From an uncultured Alphaproteobacteria bacterium (GTDB taxonomy: Bacteria; Pseudomonadota; Alphaproteobacteria; Methylaequorales; Methylaequoraceae), in assembly GCA_902550225.1 (NCBI GenBank), contig CACCYL010000002.1, positions 1-64,000 of the forward strand: DNA of 64,000 nt, in the 5' to 3' direction. A program made the position numbers and the translations under genes. The number at the start of each line of letters is the position of its first letter. Position 1 is the first letter of the stretch. Below the pieces are notes generated by a model. The model was not told the origin of the DNA and made no database searches. It was given only the letters and a program-made list of their open reading frames with translations. Of the stretch, positions 10,234 to 21,822 are shown one piece after another.

Positions 10234-10736
10234 TAATTTTTTAAATCAGGATACACCAATTCTTGTTCAGGTGGATATGGACTAACAGCTTTAAATGTTT
10301 TGATATTTTTAGAATCCCAAAAGATTTCAGAAAATCTATTAACTTTCTCTAGTAGATCAAGCGTTGCTGATTTATCAACATTTTGTTTAGCTTTTGATGC
10401 AGCTAGCATAATTGAGTGCGACAATGTGTGGAGTTCAGGATACTTTTCTAATTGCGGTTCTTTGATATAATCTCCCCATATTACTCTTATTTCATCTTTA
10501 ACTTTATGCCCGTGTTCCTCTTTTTGAGCTATAAGTCGAGAAATTTGAGCGTGATCTTTGGAAGTTAAAGAATCTTTTTTTTCTATTTCTTCGATCAAAT
10601 CAACAAGTCGTATCATTGTTAAAACGGCGATTTGAGACGTTATTGGGTCATAAATCTTACAAGGTATATCGCAATGCGCTGAAACTTTCTTAAAAGGTTT
10701 AATTTTGTCTATAATATTTATTATTTTATATATCAT
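10233..10736 (-). CDS. sodN: nickel superoxide dismutase precursor
   Basis: Ni-hook HCDIPCKIYDP after a short basic propeptide; all-helical body. Confidence 0.95.
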   Translation of the reverse strand: MIYKIINIIDKIKPFKKVSAHCDIPCKIYDPITSQIAVLTMIRLVDLIEEIEKKDSLTSKDHAQISRLIAQKEEHGHKVKDEIRVIWGDYIKEPQLEKYPELHTLSHSIMLAASKAKQNVDKSATLDLLEKVNRFSEIFWDSKNIKTFKAVSPYPPEQELVYPDLKN

Positions 10737-10821
10737 TTTTGGTCCCTAATTTATTGTGTTTATTCAAGTTGTTATTATTTAGTTTATATGTGTATATAAT
10801 ATATTATTTTTTTTTAAAAAA

Positions 10822-11427
10822 GTGCAATCTCAAATGAACAAAAAGAAAAAAGGTCTATTCTATACTAGATACCTTCAAAAACAGATATATTTTAGAAAAA
10901 ATGATGTAGTAAATGCACTATTTAATTTAGAAAAATATCTTTTTGAAAACTTTGAATTTAATCAAGACATACCTATTTCTCACATTAAACAAAAATGGAT
11001 TTATGATTGTATTTTTAAAGATGATTATTCGAATGTAATATCAAGCCAATTTAAAGTTTTTTCTGAAGGAGGGTTAAAAAAAAGAGTTCTTTCATTAATT
11101 GATACATTTAGTCAAATACCAAACGTATATGAAACAAAAAACTTTTTAAATGCATTTAAAAAGTTCAATCAAGAGTTCAATAAATTACTTACTTTAGAAA
11201 GTAGTAATAATTTTAAAACATATGTTTATTTCCAAATTATTTTTTTGTTTTATTCAAAGAAATTAAAATTAGAAGAAGATTTTGCAAATAAAATTCCGTT
11301 GGATTATAAATTAGTAGATATTTTTGAAAAAATTTTTCTAGAAATATTTCTAAAAAAAAAAAATTACAAAATTTCGAAAGTTTTTTATTTATCTAAACTT
11401 TTAATTAGACTAATAATTAAAAAATGA
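10822..11427 (+). CDS. hypothetical protein
   Basis: 201-aa ORF, typical codon usage; no confident family. Confidence 0.65.
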   Translation: MQSQMNKKKKGLFYTRYLQKQIYFRKNDVVNALFNLEKYLFENFEFNQDIPISHIKQKWIYDCIFKDDYSNVISSQFKVFSEGGLKKRVLSLIDTFSQIPNVYETKNFLNAFKKFNQEFNKLLTLESSNNFKTYVYFQIIFLFYSKKLKLEEDFANKIPLDYKLVDIFEKIFLEIFLKKKNYKISKVFYLSKLLIRLIIKK

Positions 11428-11681
11428 GATATAACATACTTAACATCTTTTGTATTATATTGATTAATGTTCTTTTGTTTTTAGCAATTAACAATCATCA
11501 AATATTTGCATATATTCTAATTACTTTTTTATTTATTTTGTTTAGTTTTGGGTTCAAAAAAATACTCAACACTCAAAATTCGAATAAACAAAATAATAAT
11601 GATTCCAGATCTAAGAATGCACAAGAAACTGCTGAAGATCACCCTATAATAAGATCAGCTAGAAAAAGGTTAGGAAAGTAA
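11424..11681 (+). CDS. hypothetical small membrane protein
   Basis: Two hydrophobic segments; overlaps preceding ORF by 4 nt. Confidence 0.6.
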   Translation: MRYNILNIFCIILINVLLFLAINNHQIFAYILITFLFILFSFGFKKILNTQNSNKQNNNDSRSKNAQETAEDHPIIRSARKRLGK

Positions 11682-14507
11682 TTATTTTTTTAAAAATTCA
11701 TTGAGGCATTTACTTGTATCATTACTATCTTTTGATAACAAATGTTCAACTGTTCCTTCAAACAAGATATGTCCTCCCTTGTCTCCACCTTCAGGACCTA
11801 GGTCTATAATCCAATCTGATGTTTTAATAACGTCTAAATTATGTTCTATAACAAGTACGGTATTTCCTTCAACAACAAATTTGTGAAGAATTTCTAAAAG
11901 TTTTCTTACATCGTGCGTATGCAAACCAGTTGTGGGTTCATCAAGAATATACATAGTTCTGCCAGTTGATCTTTTTGAAAGTTCTTTTGCCAATTTAATT
12001 CTTTGAGCTTCACCTCCAGATAAAGTCGTAGCTGACTGTCCTATTTTAATATATTCTAGTCCTACTTTTTTTAGTGTTTCTAGTTTTTTAGAAATTGAGG
12101 GAATGGCTTTGAAAAAATCTAAGCCTTCTTCTACAGTCATATTTAATACATCAGAGATATTTTTATTTTTAAATTTTACTTCCAGTGTTTCTCTGTTAAA
12201 TCTTCTCCCTTTGCATAAGTCACAAGTTACAAATACGTCTGCAAGAAAATGCATCTCTATCCTCAGTAGTCCGTCACCTTGACAATTTTCGCATCTACCT
12301 CCCTTAACATTAAAAGAAAATCGACCTGGTTTATATCCTCTGGCTCTCGACTCTGGAAGTTGTGAGTACCATTCTCTTATGAAATTAAAACACCCGGTAT
12401 ACGTAGCAGGATTCGATCTTGGTGTTCTACCAATTGGTGTTTGATCTATTTGAATTATTTTATCAAGATTTTCATGTCCTATAACTTCTTCATGAGAAAG
12501 AGGTTGTTCACTTGAGTTATAGATTTTTTTTGATAAAGATTTAAAAAGTGTTTCTATTACCAAAGTTGATTTTCCACCACCCGATACCCCAGTAATGCTG
12601 ATGAACTTTTTGAGAGGAAACCTAACGTTTAAGTTTTTAAGATTATTTCCATTTGCCCCCTTTATTTCGACATATTTACCATCCATTGATGTATTATTCT
12701 TATTTATAGGAATTATTAGTTTTTTTGATAAATATGCTCCTGTTAAACTTTTACTATTTTTAATTATTTCGCTAGGTTTGCCTTCAGCTATTATGTTACC
12801 ACCATTTACTCCAGCTCCAAGACCTACATCAATCACATAATCACTTTCTAGAATAGTCTCTTCATCGTGTTCAACGACAATGAGTGAATTCCCAAGATCT
12901 CTGAGACTTTTTAATGTGCTAATTAGTTTTTTGTTATCTTTTTGATGCAGCCCAATTGATGGTTCATCTAGCACATATAAAACACCAGTTAAGCCTGATC
13001 CTATTTGCGAAGCTAATCTAATCCTTTGACTTTCTCCCCCTGATAATGTGTTGGAACTTCTAGATAATTGAAGATAACCTAATCCAACATTGTTTAGAAA
13101 AGATAATCTATCAATTATTTCTTTTATAATTTTATCTGAAATTTTTTTTTTATAATCAGATAAAGATTTTTCTAAATTCATGAACCATTCCAAAACTTTT
13201 TCAATTGATAGATTTGTGATTTTACTGATATCTTTATCATTAATTTTAACCGCTAATGCCTCCTTTTTTAATCTCGCTCCACCGCATGTTTCACAACGGA
13301 ATTTGCTTAAATATTTATTAAGTTCTTCTCTTTGCCACATATCTGATCTTTTTAACTTGTTTTCTAAAAATCCTATTACTCCATCAAATTCTTTGCTGTA
13401 ATTCCAACCGGTGTAATTGTTAAAAATATTAATCATTTTATTGTCACCAAAAATTACTTTTGTTTTCTTCTCTTCAGTTAGATCTTCCCATTTTTGATTT
13501 GGATTTATAGAACAATGACTAGCTACTTCTTTAGTTAATTCTTGATAAAATTGGTTATTTTTATTCCATGGAAGAATAACACCTTCATTGAGAGATAATG
13601 AGGGATTGCCAATAATAAGCTCTGGGTTAAATTTTTCCTTATAACCAAGACCGTCACAAGACTTACAGGCACCATTGGGACTATTGAACGAAAATAGTCT
13701 GGGCTCTATTTCTTCAATAGTGAAACCTGAAATTGGACAAGCAAATTTTGATGAAAAAATAAAATTTTTTTTTTCGACCACATCATAAAAATAAATGACT
13801 CCATCAGACAAACTTATCGCAGCTTCCACTGATTGTGCTATTCTACTTTCGTATTTTTTGTCAACCTCTATTCTATCAACTATAATATCAATTGAATGAT
13901 TTTTCTTCTTATCAAGTTGAGGTATATTTGAAGAGTCACAAACTTCCCCATCAATCCTAAATCTCATAAATCCTTTTTTAATAAAATCAGCAATCTCTTT
14001 TTTAAACTCACCCTTCCTGTTATTAACTACAGGAGAAATCAAATAAAATTTTTTCTTTTTTTTGAATTTATAAAATTCATCCACAATTTCTTGAACACTC
14101 ATTGATTTGATTTCTTTTCCAGTTTCCGGAGAGTAAGGAGTTCCAATTCTTGCAAATAAAACTCTAAAGTAATCATATATTTCAGTAACTGTGCCGACGG
14201 TTGATCTTGGATTTCTAGACGTTGTTTTCTGATCAATTGATATAGATGGCGATAAACCTTCTATAGAATCAACATCAGGCTTCTCCATCATATTTAAAAA
14301 TTGTCTAGCATAAGAGGATAAACTCTCTACGTATCGTCTCTGACCTTCTGCGTAAATCGTATCAAAAGCAAGCGATGATTTTCCTGATCCAGATAAACCA
14401 CTAATAACAACAAACTTATTTTTAGGAATATTTACATCGATGTTCTTAAGATTGTGTTGTCTTGCTCCGACTATTTTTATAAAGTTTTGATTGTGCCTTG
14501 TTTTCAT
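11682..14507 (-). CDS. uvrA: excinuclease ABC subunit A
   Basis: [37 protein letters not shown]; two ABC cassettes, Zn fingers. Confidence 0.98.
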   Translation of the reverse strand: MKTRHNQNFIKIVGARQHNLKNIDVNIPKNKFVVISGLSGSGKSSLAFDTIYAEGQRRYVESLSSYARQFLNMMEKPDVDSIEGLSPSISIDQKTTSRNPRSTVGTVTEIYDYFRVLFARIGTPYSPETGKEIKSMSVQEIVDEFYKFKKKKKFYLISPVVNNRKGEFKKEIADFIKKGFMRFRIDGEVCDSSNIPQLDKKKNHSIDIIVDRIEVDKKYESRIAQSVEAAISLSDGVIYFYDVVEKKNFIFSSKFACPISGFTIEEIEPRLFSFNSPNGACKSCDGLGYKEKFNPELIIGNPSLSLNEGVILPWNKNNQFYQELTKEVASHCSINPNQKWEDLTEEKKTKVIFGDNKMINIFNNYTGWNYSKEFDGVIGFLENKLKRSDMWQREELNKYLSKFRCETCGGARLKKEALAVKINDKDISKITNLSIEKVLEWFMNLEKSLSDYKKKISDKIIKEIIDRLSFLNNVGLGYLQLSRSSNTLSGGESQRIRLASQIGSGLTGVLYVLDEPSIGLHQKDNKKLISTLKSLRDLGNSLIVVEHDEETILESDYVIDVGLGAGVNGGNIIAEGKPSEIIKNSKSLTGAYLSKKLIIPINKNNTSMDGKYVEIKGANGNNLKNLNVRFPLKKFISITGVSGGGKSTLVIETLFKSLSKKIYNSSEQPLSHEEVIGHENLDKIIQIDQTPIGRTPRSNPATYTGCFNFIREWYSQLPESRARGYKPGRFSFNVKGGRCENCQGDGLLRIEMHFLADVFVTCDLCKGRRFNRETLEVKFKNKNISDVLNMTVEEGLDFFKAIPSISKKLETLKKVGLEYIKIGQSATTLSGGEAQRIKLAKELSKRSTGRTMYILDEPTTGLHTHDVRKLLEILHKFVVEGNTVLVIEHNLDVIKTSDWIIDLGPEGGDKGGHILFEGTVEHLLSKDSNDTSKCLNEFLKK

Positions 14508-14581
14508 TTTCTTAAAAACTTTTAAAAGATTTATATTTTATTTAGAGTAATTATGATATTATAATTTTTTTTATTATAACA

Positions 14582-15043
14582 ATGGCCGGATCAGTTAATA
14601 AAGTCATATTACTTGGAAGATTAGGTGGAGACCCAGAAATAAGAGTTTCTCAAGAAGGAACAAAAATAGCTAGGTTCTCAGTTGCTACAAGCGAATCTTG
14701 GAAAGATAAGACAACAAACGAGAAAAAAGAAAAAACGGATTGGCATAAGATTGTAATTTTTTCAGCTGGGCTAGCTGAAATAGTCGAGAAATTTCTTAAA
14801 AAAGGCTCTCTTGTTTATTTAGAAGGTCAAATTAGATCCAGAAAATTCAATGACCAAGCTGGCGTTGAGAAAACAACAACTGAAATAATACTTCAAGGAT
14901 ATAACTGTCAGTTGACAATGTTAGATAACAAATCGGATGATTTTCAAAAATTGAATTCTCCTGACATTGAAAATTCTTCTGTTGAAAAAAAAATTGAAGA
15001 ATCTGCGCAAGATTTTGATATAGAGGATGAAGTCCCTTTTTAA
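14582..15043 (+). CDS. ssb: single-stranded DNA-binding protein
   Basis: VNKVILLGRLGGDPEIR...DFDIEDEVPF acidic tip. Confidence 0.97.
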   Translation: MAGSVNKVILLGRLGGDPEIRVSQEGTKIARFSVATSESWKDKTTNEKKEKTDWHKIVIFSAGLAEIVEKFLKKGSLVYLEGQIRSRKFNDQAGVEKTTTEIILQGYNCQLTMLDNKSDDFQKLNSPDIENSSVEKKIEESAQDFDIEDEVPF

Positions 15044-15055
15044 AACAAAAAATTT

Positions 15056-17692
15056 ATGATTGACGATAGTAAGCCAGAAAATATAGAAAACGAAAGTATC
15101 TTTATAGAAAGAGAAATGGAGAACTCTTTCTTAGACTATGCAATGAGTGTGATAGTTTCTAGGGCTTTGCCAGATGTATGCGATGGGTTAAAACCAGTTC
15201 ACAGAAGAATTATTTATGCAATGAATGAAGCCGGGTATACTTCAGGTAAACCCTCCAGGAAATCTGCAAGAATTGTTGGTGATGTTATGGGTAAATACCA
15301 TCCGCATGGTGATTCTGCTATATATGACGCGATGGTTCGATTGGCCCAGGATTTTAGTATGAGGGTTCCACTTATTGATGGCCAAGGAAACTTTGGTTCA
15401 ATGGACGGAGATTCTGCAGCTGCTATGAGATATACAGAAGCTAAATTATCTCCAATTGCTTCATTTCTTGTAAATGATATTGACAACGAGACAGTCAATT
15501 TTAAAGAAAATTATGATGGGACAGCTTTTGAACCAGAACTACTTCCTGCTGAGTTTCCAAACTTACTGATAAATGGTTCAGAAGGAATTGCTGTAGGCAT
15601 GGCAACTAAAATTCCTCCACATTGTCCAAATGAAATTATTGATGCGTGTTGTAAAATTATCTTAGAACCTAACGCCTCAGATGAAGATTTACTTGACTTA
15701 GTGAAAGGACCAGATTTCCCAACTGGAGGAATAATTGTCGGGAAAACAGGTATCAAAGATGCTTATTCAAAAGGAAAAGGTTCAATAATAATAAGAGCTA
15801 GAACATCTATAGAAAATTCAAAAAAAGGGAGAGAATCAATAATTATTTCAGAGATTCCTTATTCAATAAAGAAGTCTCAATTAATTGAAAATATTGCAAA
15901 AGTAGCAAAAGAAAAGATTATAGATGGAATATCCGAACTGAGAGATGAATCCAACAGAGAAGGGGTGAGAGTTGTAATTGATCTAAAAAGAGATGTTCAA
16001 GCTGACGTGGTAATGAACCAATTATACAAATTTACGTCATTACAGACCTCCTTTGGGATAAATATGTTGGCATTAAACAATGGTGTTCCAGAACTTTTAA
16101 ATTTAAGAAGATATTTAGAACTTTTCACAAAGTTTAGAAAAGATGTTGTTTATAAAAGAACCAAATATCATTTAAAGAAGACAAGAGAAAAGGCACACAT
16201 ACTATTAGGACTTTCTGTAGCTCTTGAAAATATTGACCTAATAATTGAACTTATAAAATCCTCAAAAGATTCAAATGATGCAAAAAATAAATTGACTTCT
16301 CAAAACTGGAAAATCCCATCTGACAATTTTATAAAAGATTTTATTAACTCGGATAATGAAAGCTTAATTGAAACAGGTAACTTTAAGATTACTGATACCC
16401 AAGCTAAAGCAATTTTAGAGATTAAGTTGAGTAGACTTACAGGGTTAGAGAGATCAAAATTAATTAATGATTTGAAGGAATGTGTAAATTTAATAAATAA
16501 TTTTTTAAAAATTTTATCTTCAAAAGATAAACTTAACGAAGTAATAATCGAAGAATTACATCAAATAAAAGAAAAAATAGGATCTTCACGACAAACTGAG
16601 ATATCAGAGAGTGAAGAAATCATTGATGACGAATCACTTATTAAGTCTGAGGATGTTGTCGTTACCCTAACGCATACAGGATACATAAAAAGGGTTCCAC
16701 TTAATTCTTATAGAGCACAAAAGCGAGGTGGAAAAGGCAGAGCTGGAATGACAACTAAACAAGAAGACTTTGTCAGCGAAGTTTTTGCAGTAAATACACT
16801 TGCTCCACTTCTATTTTTTTCATCAAGAGGAATAGTATATAAATTGAAAACATACAAGTTGCCGATAGGAAGCCCGACCTCTAAAGGAAAAGCTTTGGTA
16901 AATTTACTCCCTTTAAGAAGTGGAGAAAAAATAACAGCAATAATGCCATATGATGTTTCAGAAAATAATATAATTTTTGCCACGTCTTCAGGAAACATCA
17001 GGAGAAATAAACTTACTGATTTTCACAACATCAATTCAAATGGAAAAATTGCTATGAAACTCAATGAAGACGACAAGCTGGTAAATGTATTAACATGTTC
17101 AGAAGATTCAAACATCTTTTTATCAACTAAACTAGGAAAATGTATTCGATTTTCTTGCAGTGATCTCAGAATATTCTCAGGTAGGTCGTCAATAGGCGTC
17201 AGAGGTATTAAACTTTCAAAAGGTGATACAGTTATTTCTTTGGCGATTCTTAACGGAATTGACTTTGATGTTTCTGAAAGAGACGAGTATCTGAGAATAA
17301 GCACTTTAATGAGAAAAAATGAAAAGATAGAAAATAATAATTTAAATGATGAAAAGTTTGAAAATTTGAAAGAAAACGAGGAATTTATTTTAAGTGTTAC
17401 AGATAAGGGTTTCGGTAAAAGAAGTTCCGCGTTTGAATACAGAAAGACAAAAAGAGGTGGACTTGGTATTGCAAATATGCAATTAAGCGATAGAAATGGA
17501 AGTCAGGTAGTAGCGTCTTTTCCAATTAATAATAGTGATCAGTTAGTTCTGGTTACAGATAAGGGAAAATTAATTAGATGTCCTGTGAATGACGTAAGAA
17601 TTGGAGGAAGACAAACTCAGGGTGTGACGCTTTTTAATGTATCTGATGAAGAAAAAGTAGTTTCCGTTGCTAAATTAGAGGAAAATGACTGA
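15056..17692 (+). CDS. gyrA: DNA gyrase subunit A
   Basis: [42 protein letters not shown]. Confidence 0.98.
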   Translation: MIDDSKPENIENESIFIEREMENSFLDYAMSVIVSRALPDVCDGLKPVHRRIIYAMNEAGYTSGKPSRKSARIVGDVMGKYHPHGDSAIYDAMVRLAQDFSMRVPLIDGQGNFGSMDGDSAAAMRYTEAKLSPIASFLVNDIDNETVNFKENYDGTAFEPELLPAEFPNLLINGSEGIAVGMATKIPPHCPNEIIDACCKIILEPNASDEDLLDLVKGPDFPTGGIIVGKTGIKDAYSKGKGSIIIRARTSIENSKKGRESIIISEIPYSIKKSQLIENIAKVAKEKIIDGISELRDESNREGVRVVIDLKRDVQADVVMNQLYKFTSLQTSFGINMLALNNGVPELLNLRRYLELFTKFRKDVVYKRTKYHLKKTREKAHILLGLSVALENIDLIIELIKSSKDSNDAKNKLTSQNWKIPSDNFIKDFINSDNESLIETGNFKITDTQAKAILEIKLSRLTGLERSKLINDLKECVNLINNFLKILSSKDKLNEVIIEELHQIKEKIGSSRQTEISESEEIIDDESLIKSEDVVVTLTHTGYIKRVPLNSYRAQKRGGKGRAGMTTKQEDFVSEVFAVNTLAPLLFFSSRGIVYKLKTYKLPIGSPTSKGKALVNLLPLRSGEKITAIMPYDVSENNIIFATSSGNIRRNKLTDFHNINSNGKIAMKLNEDDKLVNVLTCSEDSNIFLSTKLGKCIRFSCSDLRIFSGRSSIGVRGIKLSKGDTVISLAILNGIDFDVSERDEYLRISTLMRKNEKIENNNLNDEKFENLKENEEFILSVTDKGFGKRSSAFEYRKTKRGGLGIANMQLSDRNGSQVVASFPINNSDQLVLVTDKGKLIRCPVNDVRIGGRQTQGVTLFNVSDEEKVVSVAKLEEND

Positions 17693-18191
17693 TAATCTTA
17701 TCACAGGAATTTATCCTGGAACGTTTGATCCTGTGACTTTTGGGCACCTGGATATCATCCAACGTGCCTCTCACATAGTTAATAAACTGATTATAAGCGT
17801 TGCTGAAAATAAACATAAAAAGCCTTTTTTTAAAATAGATGAGAGAATTATTATGATTAAAGAGTCGTTAAACGGTATTGATACTAAAAATTGCGATATA
17901 AACGTTGTAGGTTTTGATAATTTGTTGGTTGAACATGCGAAAAAATGTGAAGCAAAAGTTATTATAAGAGGTTTAAGAGCTGTTGCAGATTTTGAATATG
18001 AGTTTCAGATGGCAGGTATGAATTCAAAGTTAGGTCCTGAGATAGAGACAATTTTTTTAATGGCATCCGAAAATCTTCAGTTAACTTCTGCAAGGTTTGT
18101 GAAAGAAATTGCATTGTATGATGGTGAGATTAATAATTTTGTTCCAGACAACGTTCTTAAAATGTTTGAAATCAAAAGAAAGGAAAAATAA
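17685..18191 (+). CDS. coaD: pantetheine-phosphate adenylyltransferase
   Basis: [36 protein letters not shown]. Confidence 0.97.
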   Translation: MTDNLITGIYPGTFDPVTFGHLDIIQRASHIVNKLIISVAENKHKKPFFKIDERIIMIKESLNGIDTKNCDINVVGFDNLLVEHAKKCEAKVIIRGLRAVADFEYEFQMAGMNSKLGPEIETIFLMASENLQLTSARFVKEIALYDGEINNFVPDNVLKMFEIKRKEK

Positions 18192-18718
18192 TGTTTAAAT
18201 TTTTAAGATATTTTATACAAACTTGTTTATTTTTTATTTTTACTAATACTATGGCAACAGAGGGTCCAGTGCTTCACATGGTTTTAGAAAAAGGTATTGT
18301 TAAGATAAAGACTTTTTCAGAAAAAGCCCCAAATACTGTTAAAAGGATAATAGAATTGTCGGAATCTGGATTTTATGACGGTTTAACTTTCCATAGAGTC
18401 ATATCTGGTTTTATGGCTCAAGGAGGAGATCCAAAAGGTGACGGAACCGGTGGAAGCGGAAAAAATATTAAAGCTGAATTTAATGATATTAAACATGAAA
18501 GGGGCATTGTATCGATGGCAAGGGCAAATGACCCAGATTCAGCTGACAGTCAATTTTTTATTTGTTACGACAGTCATCCGTTTTTAGATGGCAAGTATAC
18601 AGTTTGGGGTAAAGTTATTGAAGGGATGAACTTAATTGACAGAATTCCAGAGGGAAAAGGACAAAACGGACAAGTTCTCAGAAACCCTACCAAAATAATT
18701 ACAATAAGATTAAAATAA
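18191..18718 (+). CDS. peptidyl-prolyl cis-trans isomerase, cyclophilin type
   Basis: FHRVISGFMAQGGDPKGDGTGG, with signal peptide. Confidence 0.95.
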   Translation: MFKFLRYFIQTCLFFIFTNTMATEGPVLHMVLEKGIVKIKTFSEKAPNTVKRIIELSESGFYDGLTFHRVISGFMAQGGDPKGDGTGGSGKNIKAEFNDIKHERGIVSMARANDPDSADSQFFICYDSHPFLDGKYTVWGKVIEGMNLIDRIPEGKGQNGQVLRNPTKIITIRLK

Positions 18719-18771
18719 AATAAATTTTTGTTGTGAAAATCATATAATTTTACTATATCCTTACTAACAAT

Positions 18772-18847
18772 GCGCCCGTAGCTCAGTTGGTAGAGCACTC
18801 CCCTTTTAAGGGAGTTGTCATGAGTTCGAGCCTCATCGGGCGTACCA
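18772..18847 (+). tRNA. tRNA-Lys(TTT), CCA encoded
   Basis: Cloverleaf gcgcccg...ctccc-cttttaa-gggag...gttcgag...cgggcgtacca. Confidence 0.95.
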
Positions 18848-18864
18848 AAAGACTCGAGTGCTAA

Positions 18865-19488
18865 ATGTGGGCTAGATTAAAAAACTATTTTTTTACTGGA
18901 ATCCTAGTAACAGCACCAGTTGTTATTACTTTCTGGATCGTAATCTCACTCATTAACCTATTTGACAGGCTTATCACACCTGTCATACCATACTATTTAA
19001 ATCCTAACTTTTATCTACCAAGAGATGTTCCAGGGTTAGGTCTTATAGTACTTATTTTATTCATGGTTGTTATTGGTTCTTTAACTGCCAATTTCTTTGG
19101 TTCGTGGCTCCTTAAGAAAACTGATTTGATAATACAAAGAATTCCATTGATAAAAGTTTTTTATAAAACAATTAAACAAATTTTGGAAACAATTCTCAAA
19201 ACAAATAGTGACGCCTTCAGAGAAGCAGTTCTTGTTGAATATCCTAGAAAAGGAGTATGGGTTATAGGTTTTACAACAGGCGATGTTGAAGGTGAGATTA
19301 AAAAAAAATTAAAAAAAAAACTTACCAATGTTTTTATCCCAACAACACCTAATCCAACATCCGGGTTTCTTTTAATGGTTCCTAATACAGAATTAAAAAA
19401 ATTAAACGTTAGTGTTGATGATGCAATAAAAACAATTGTATCAGCAGGTATAATTAAATTAGAATCTAAACAGAATAAAAATTCTTAA
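18865..19488 (+). CDS. DUF502 family membrane protein
   Basis: LKNYFFTGILVTAPVVITFWIV...RIPLIKVFYKTIKQI. Confidence 0.9.
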   Translation: MWARLKNYFFTGILVTAPVVITFWIVISLINLFDRLITPVIPYYLNPNFYLPRDVPGLGLIVLILFMVVIGSLTANFFGSWLLKKTDLIIQRIPLIKVFYKTIKQILETILKTNSDAFREAVLVEYPRKGVWVIGFTTGDVEGEIKKKLKKKLTNVFIPTTPNPTSGFLLMVPNTELKKLNVSVDDAIKTIVSAGIIKLESKQNKNS

Positions 19489-21532
19489 AGTTTTTTTCTT
19501 GATAAAAAATTTTCTGCAGGAACTTAATTTTATCAGTGTTCTCTTTATAGTTTTTTATTAAATGTTCTGAATTTTCTTTAACAGAATTTAGAAGCGTGTG
19601 ATCTTCATGAGGTTTAAAAAACTTCCATGATGGCATCCCAGTTTGGTTTGTCCCAAAAAAATCACCAGCCCCTCTTAAATAAAGATCCTTTTCTGCGATT
19701 TCAAAGCCATCATTGCTTTTTTTTAGTATTAAAAGTCTTTGTTTTGATAACTCTGATAAATTTTGATTATAAATTAAAACGCAATTAGATTGAAGATTAC
19801 CTCTAGTTACTCTACCCCTAAGTTGATGAATTTGTGCAAGTCCAAATCTTTCAACATTTTCTATTATCATTAATGTTGCATTAGGTATATTTATTCCAAC
19901 CTCTATTACGGTTGTAGATACAAGAATCATAATTTTTTGATCTTTAAAGTCCTGCATTACTCTCTCAGCATCTTCTTTATTCACTTTACCGTGGATAAAA
20001 CCAACTTTGTTTTTAAATCTTTTCTTTAGATATTCATATCTTGTGATTAATGTTTGCTCCTCAGAATCTAATGTTCCTATTGTGGGTAAAATCCAAAATA
20101 TTTGTTCATTCTTAATAAGTTTTCTTTCTATTCCCTCTATAAGAGTTTCAATTTGATTTTTATTTATTAAAGATGTAACTACTTCTTTTCTTCCTATGGG
20201 CTTAGACTTAATATTTGAAATGGATATTTCACCATACATTACAAAAGAGAGACTTCTAGGAATTGGTGTTGCAGACATTATTAAAGTATGACATCCAGCT
20301 GACTTCTCTAAAAGATTAATTCTTTGTCTAACACCAAATTTGTGTTGTTCGTCTATGACTATTAGACCTAATTTATAGAACTCAATAGAGGAATTGTAAA
20401 CGCTATGAGTTCCAATTAAAATATCGATATTTTTATTTACTAAACGAGCGTAAATATCTTTTTTATTTTTGGTTTTACCAGTGAGTATTTCAGTTTTAAT
20501 ATTAAAGGGAGAGAGTAGTTTATTAAAATAATTAAAATGCTGATTAGCTAATATTTCAGTAGGAGCCATTAGGACTACTTGAAATCCACTTTTAATAACA
20601 TCGGCAATAATTAAAAGTGCAACTATTGTCTTCCCGGAACCAACATCACCCTGTATTAGTCTATACATTTGTTTTTTTAATGATAAGTCATATTTGATGT
20701 CCTGCAAAGTTGTTAATTGATCTTTTGTAAGTTTAAATGAAAGTTTTCTTTGGATTTCATTTGACAATTCATAATTTAATATTGGTGAAATGTTATTTTT
20801 TAAATTTATTTTTTTTTTTAGTTCATAAAAAATTATATAACTTGCGAGAAGCTCGTCATATGCAAGTCTTTGACGATTTCTTTCGAGTAATTTCAATTCA
20901 CAAAGAGAACTGGGATTGTGAAGGTGTAAGAGAGAATCTTTAAAAGAGTTCCAATTTTTTTTTCTAAACTTTTTTAGAATCCATTCTTCAGGAAAATTAT
21001 AAGATTCAATTATATCTAAATGATTTTTAACAAACTTTCTGAAAATTTTTTTATTAATCTTTTTTCTTGATAAATCGTATTGCGGTTCAAATTTGTCAAA
21101 ATAAAAGAAATCTTTCTCATTTAAAACTCCTGTTGGGTGGATAATTTGAAGCTTATTTTTTACATAAATTAATTTACCTGAGATTCTGTATATATTTTCA
21201 AGTTTAATATAATTTTTGATTTGAAATTCATTCATATTAAAAAAAAGGAGTTCAATTATTTGTTTTTTTTTATTTTCGGCTAGAATCTTAAATGGAGCGC
21301 TTTTACTGTACTTTTTTTCATATTTATTTATTAACAAGTCACATGAGATAATTTTTTCGAAATGAATTGGTTTGATTTCTTCAACTAAAATATTCTCATT
21401 GATACTGAGTGGCATATGAGTAAAAAGATCAATAATTCTTTTTCCAAAATAGCTGATGATGTTTTTTATTGTTAAGTTAGATTTTAAGTAATCGAAATTA
21501 TTAAAAATATTTTTATTTTTCAAATTGTTCAT
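19466..21532 (-). CDS. recG: ATP-dependent DNA helicase RecG
   Basis: RLIQGDVGSGKTIVALL, DEQHKFGVRQR, QLRGRVTRG. Confidence 0.96.
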   Translation of the reverse strand: MNNLKNKNIFNNFDYLKSNLTIKNIISYFGKRIIDLFTHMPLSINENILVEEIKPIHFEKIISCDLLINKYEKKYSKSAPFKILAENKKKQIIELLFFNMNEFQIKNYIKLENIYRISGKLIYVKNKLQIIHPTGVLNEKDFFYFDKFEPQYDLSRKKINKKIFRKFVKNHLDIIESYNFPEEWILKKFRKKNWNSFKDSLLHLHNPSSLCELKLLERNRQRLAYDELLASYIIFYELKKKINLKNNISPILNYELSNEIQRKLSFKLTKDQLTTLQDIKYDLSLKKQMYRLIQGDVGSGKTIVALLIIADVIKSGFQVVLMAPTEILANQHFNYFNKLLSPFNIKTEILTGKTKNKKDIYARLVNKNIDILIGTHSVYNSSIEFYKLGLIVIDEQHKFGVRQRINLLEKSAGCHTLIMSATPIPRSLSFVMYGEISISNIKSKPIGRKEVVTSLINKNQIETLIEGIERKLIKNEQIFWILPTIGTLDSEEQTLITRYEYLKKRFKNKVGFIHGKVNKEDAERVMQDFKDQKIMILVSTTVIEVGINIPNATLMIIENVERFGLAQIHQLRGRVTRGNLQSNCVLIYNQNLSELSKQRLLILKKSNDGFEIAEKDLYLRGAGDFFGTNQTGMPSWKFFKPHEDHTLLNSVKENSEHLIKNYKENTDKIKFLQKIFYQEKNFKNFYSV

Positions 21533-21537
21533 TTAAA

Positions 21538-21822
21538 ATGCTTCAAAAAGTTTTTATTATGAATACATCTTCTAAAAAAAAAATTCTACATAGAGCTAAG
21601 TACAGAGGCATTAAAGAATTAGATATTATATTTGAAAAATTCGTCAACACATATAAATATAAATTAAATGACCGAGAATTCAAAGAACTTGAAGAAATTT
21701 TAAATCTGCCAGATAATCTTCTTTTGGATATTATTTTAAAGAAAGAAAAGGTACCTGCTAATTATGACAATCCTGTAATGAAAAAAATTTTTAAAACTTG
21801 TAACGATAAATCAAGTGAATAA
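21538..21822 (+). CDS. sdhE: FAD assembly factor SdhE
   Basis: HRAKYRGIKELDIIFEKFV...ELEEILNLPDN. Confidence 0.88.
   Translation: MLQKVFIMNTSSKKKILHRAKYRGIKELDIIFEKFVNTYKYKLNDREFKELEEILNLPDNLLLDIILKKEKVPANYDNPVMKKIFKTCNDKSSE

Noticed and set aside
15214-17304. Antisense ORFs inside gyrA, uvrA, mfd and other housekeeping genes
   Set aside because: Fully contained in well-supported conserved genes on the opposite strand, no independent evidence.
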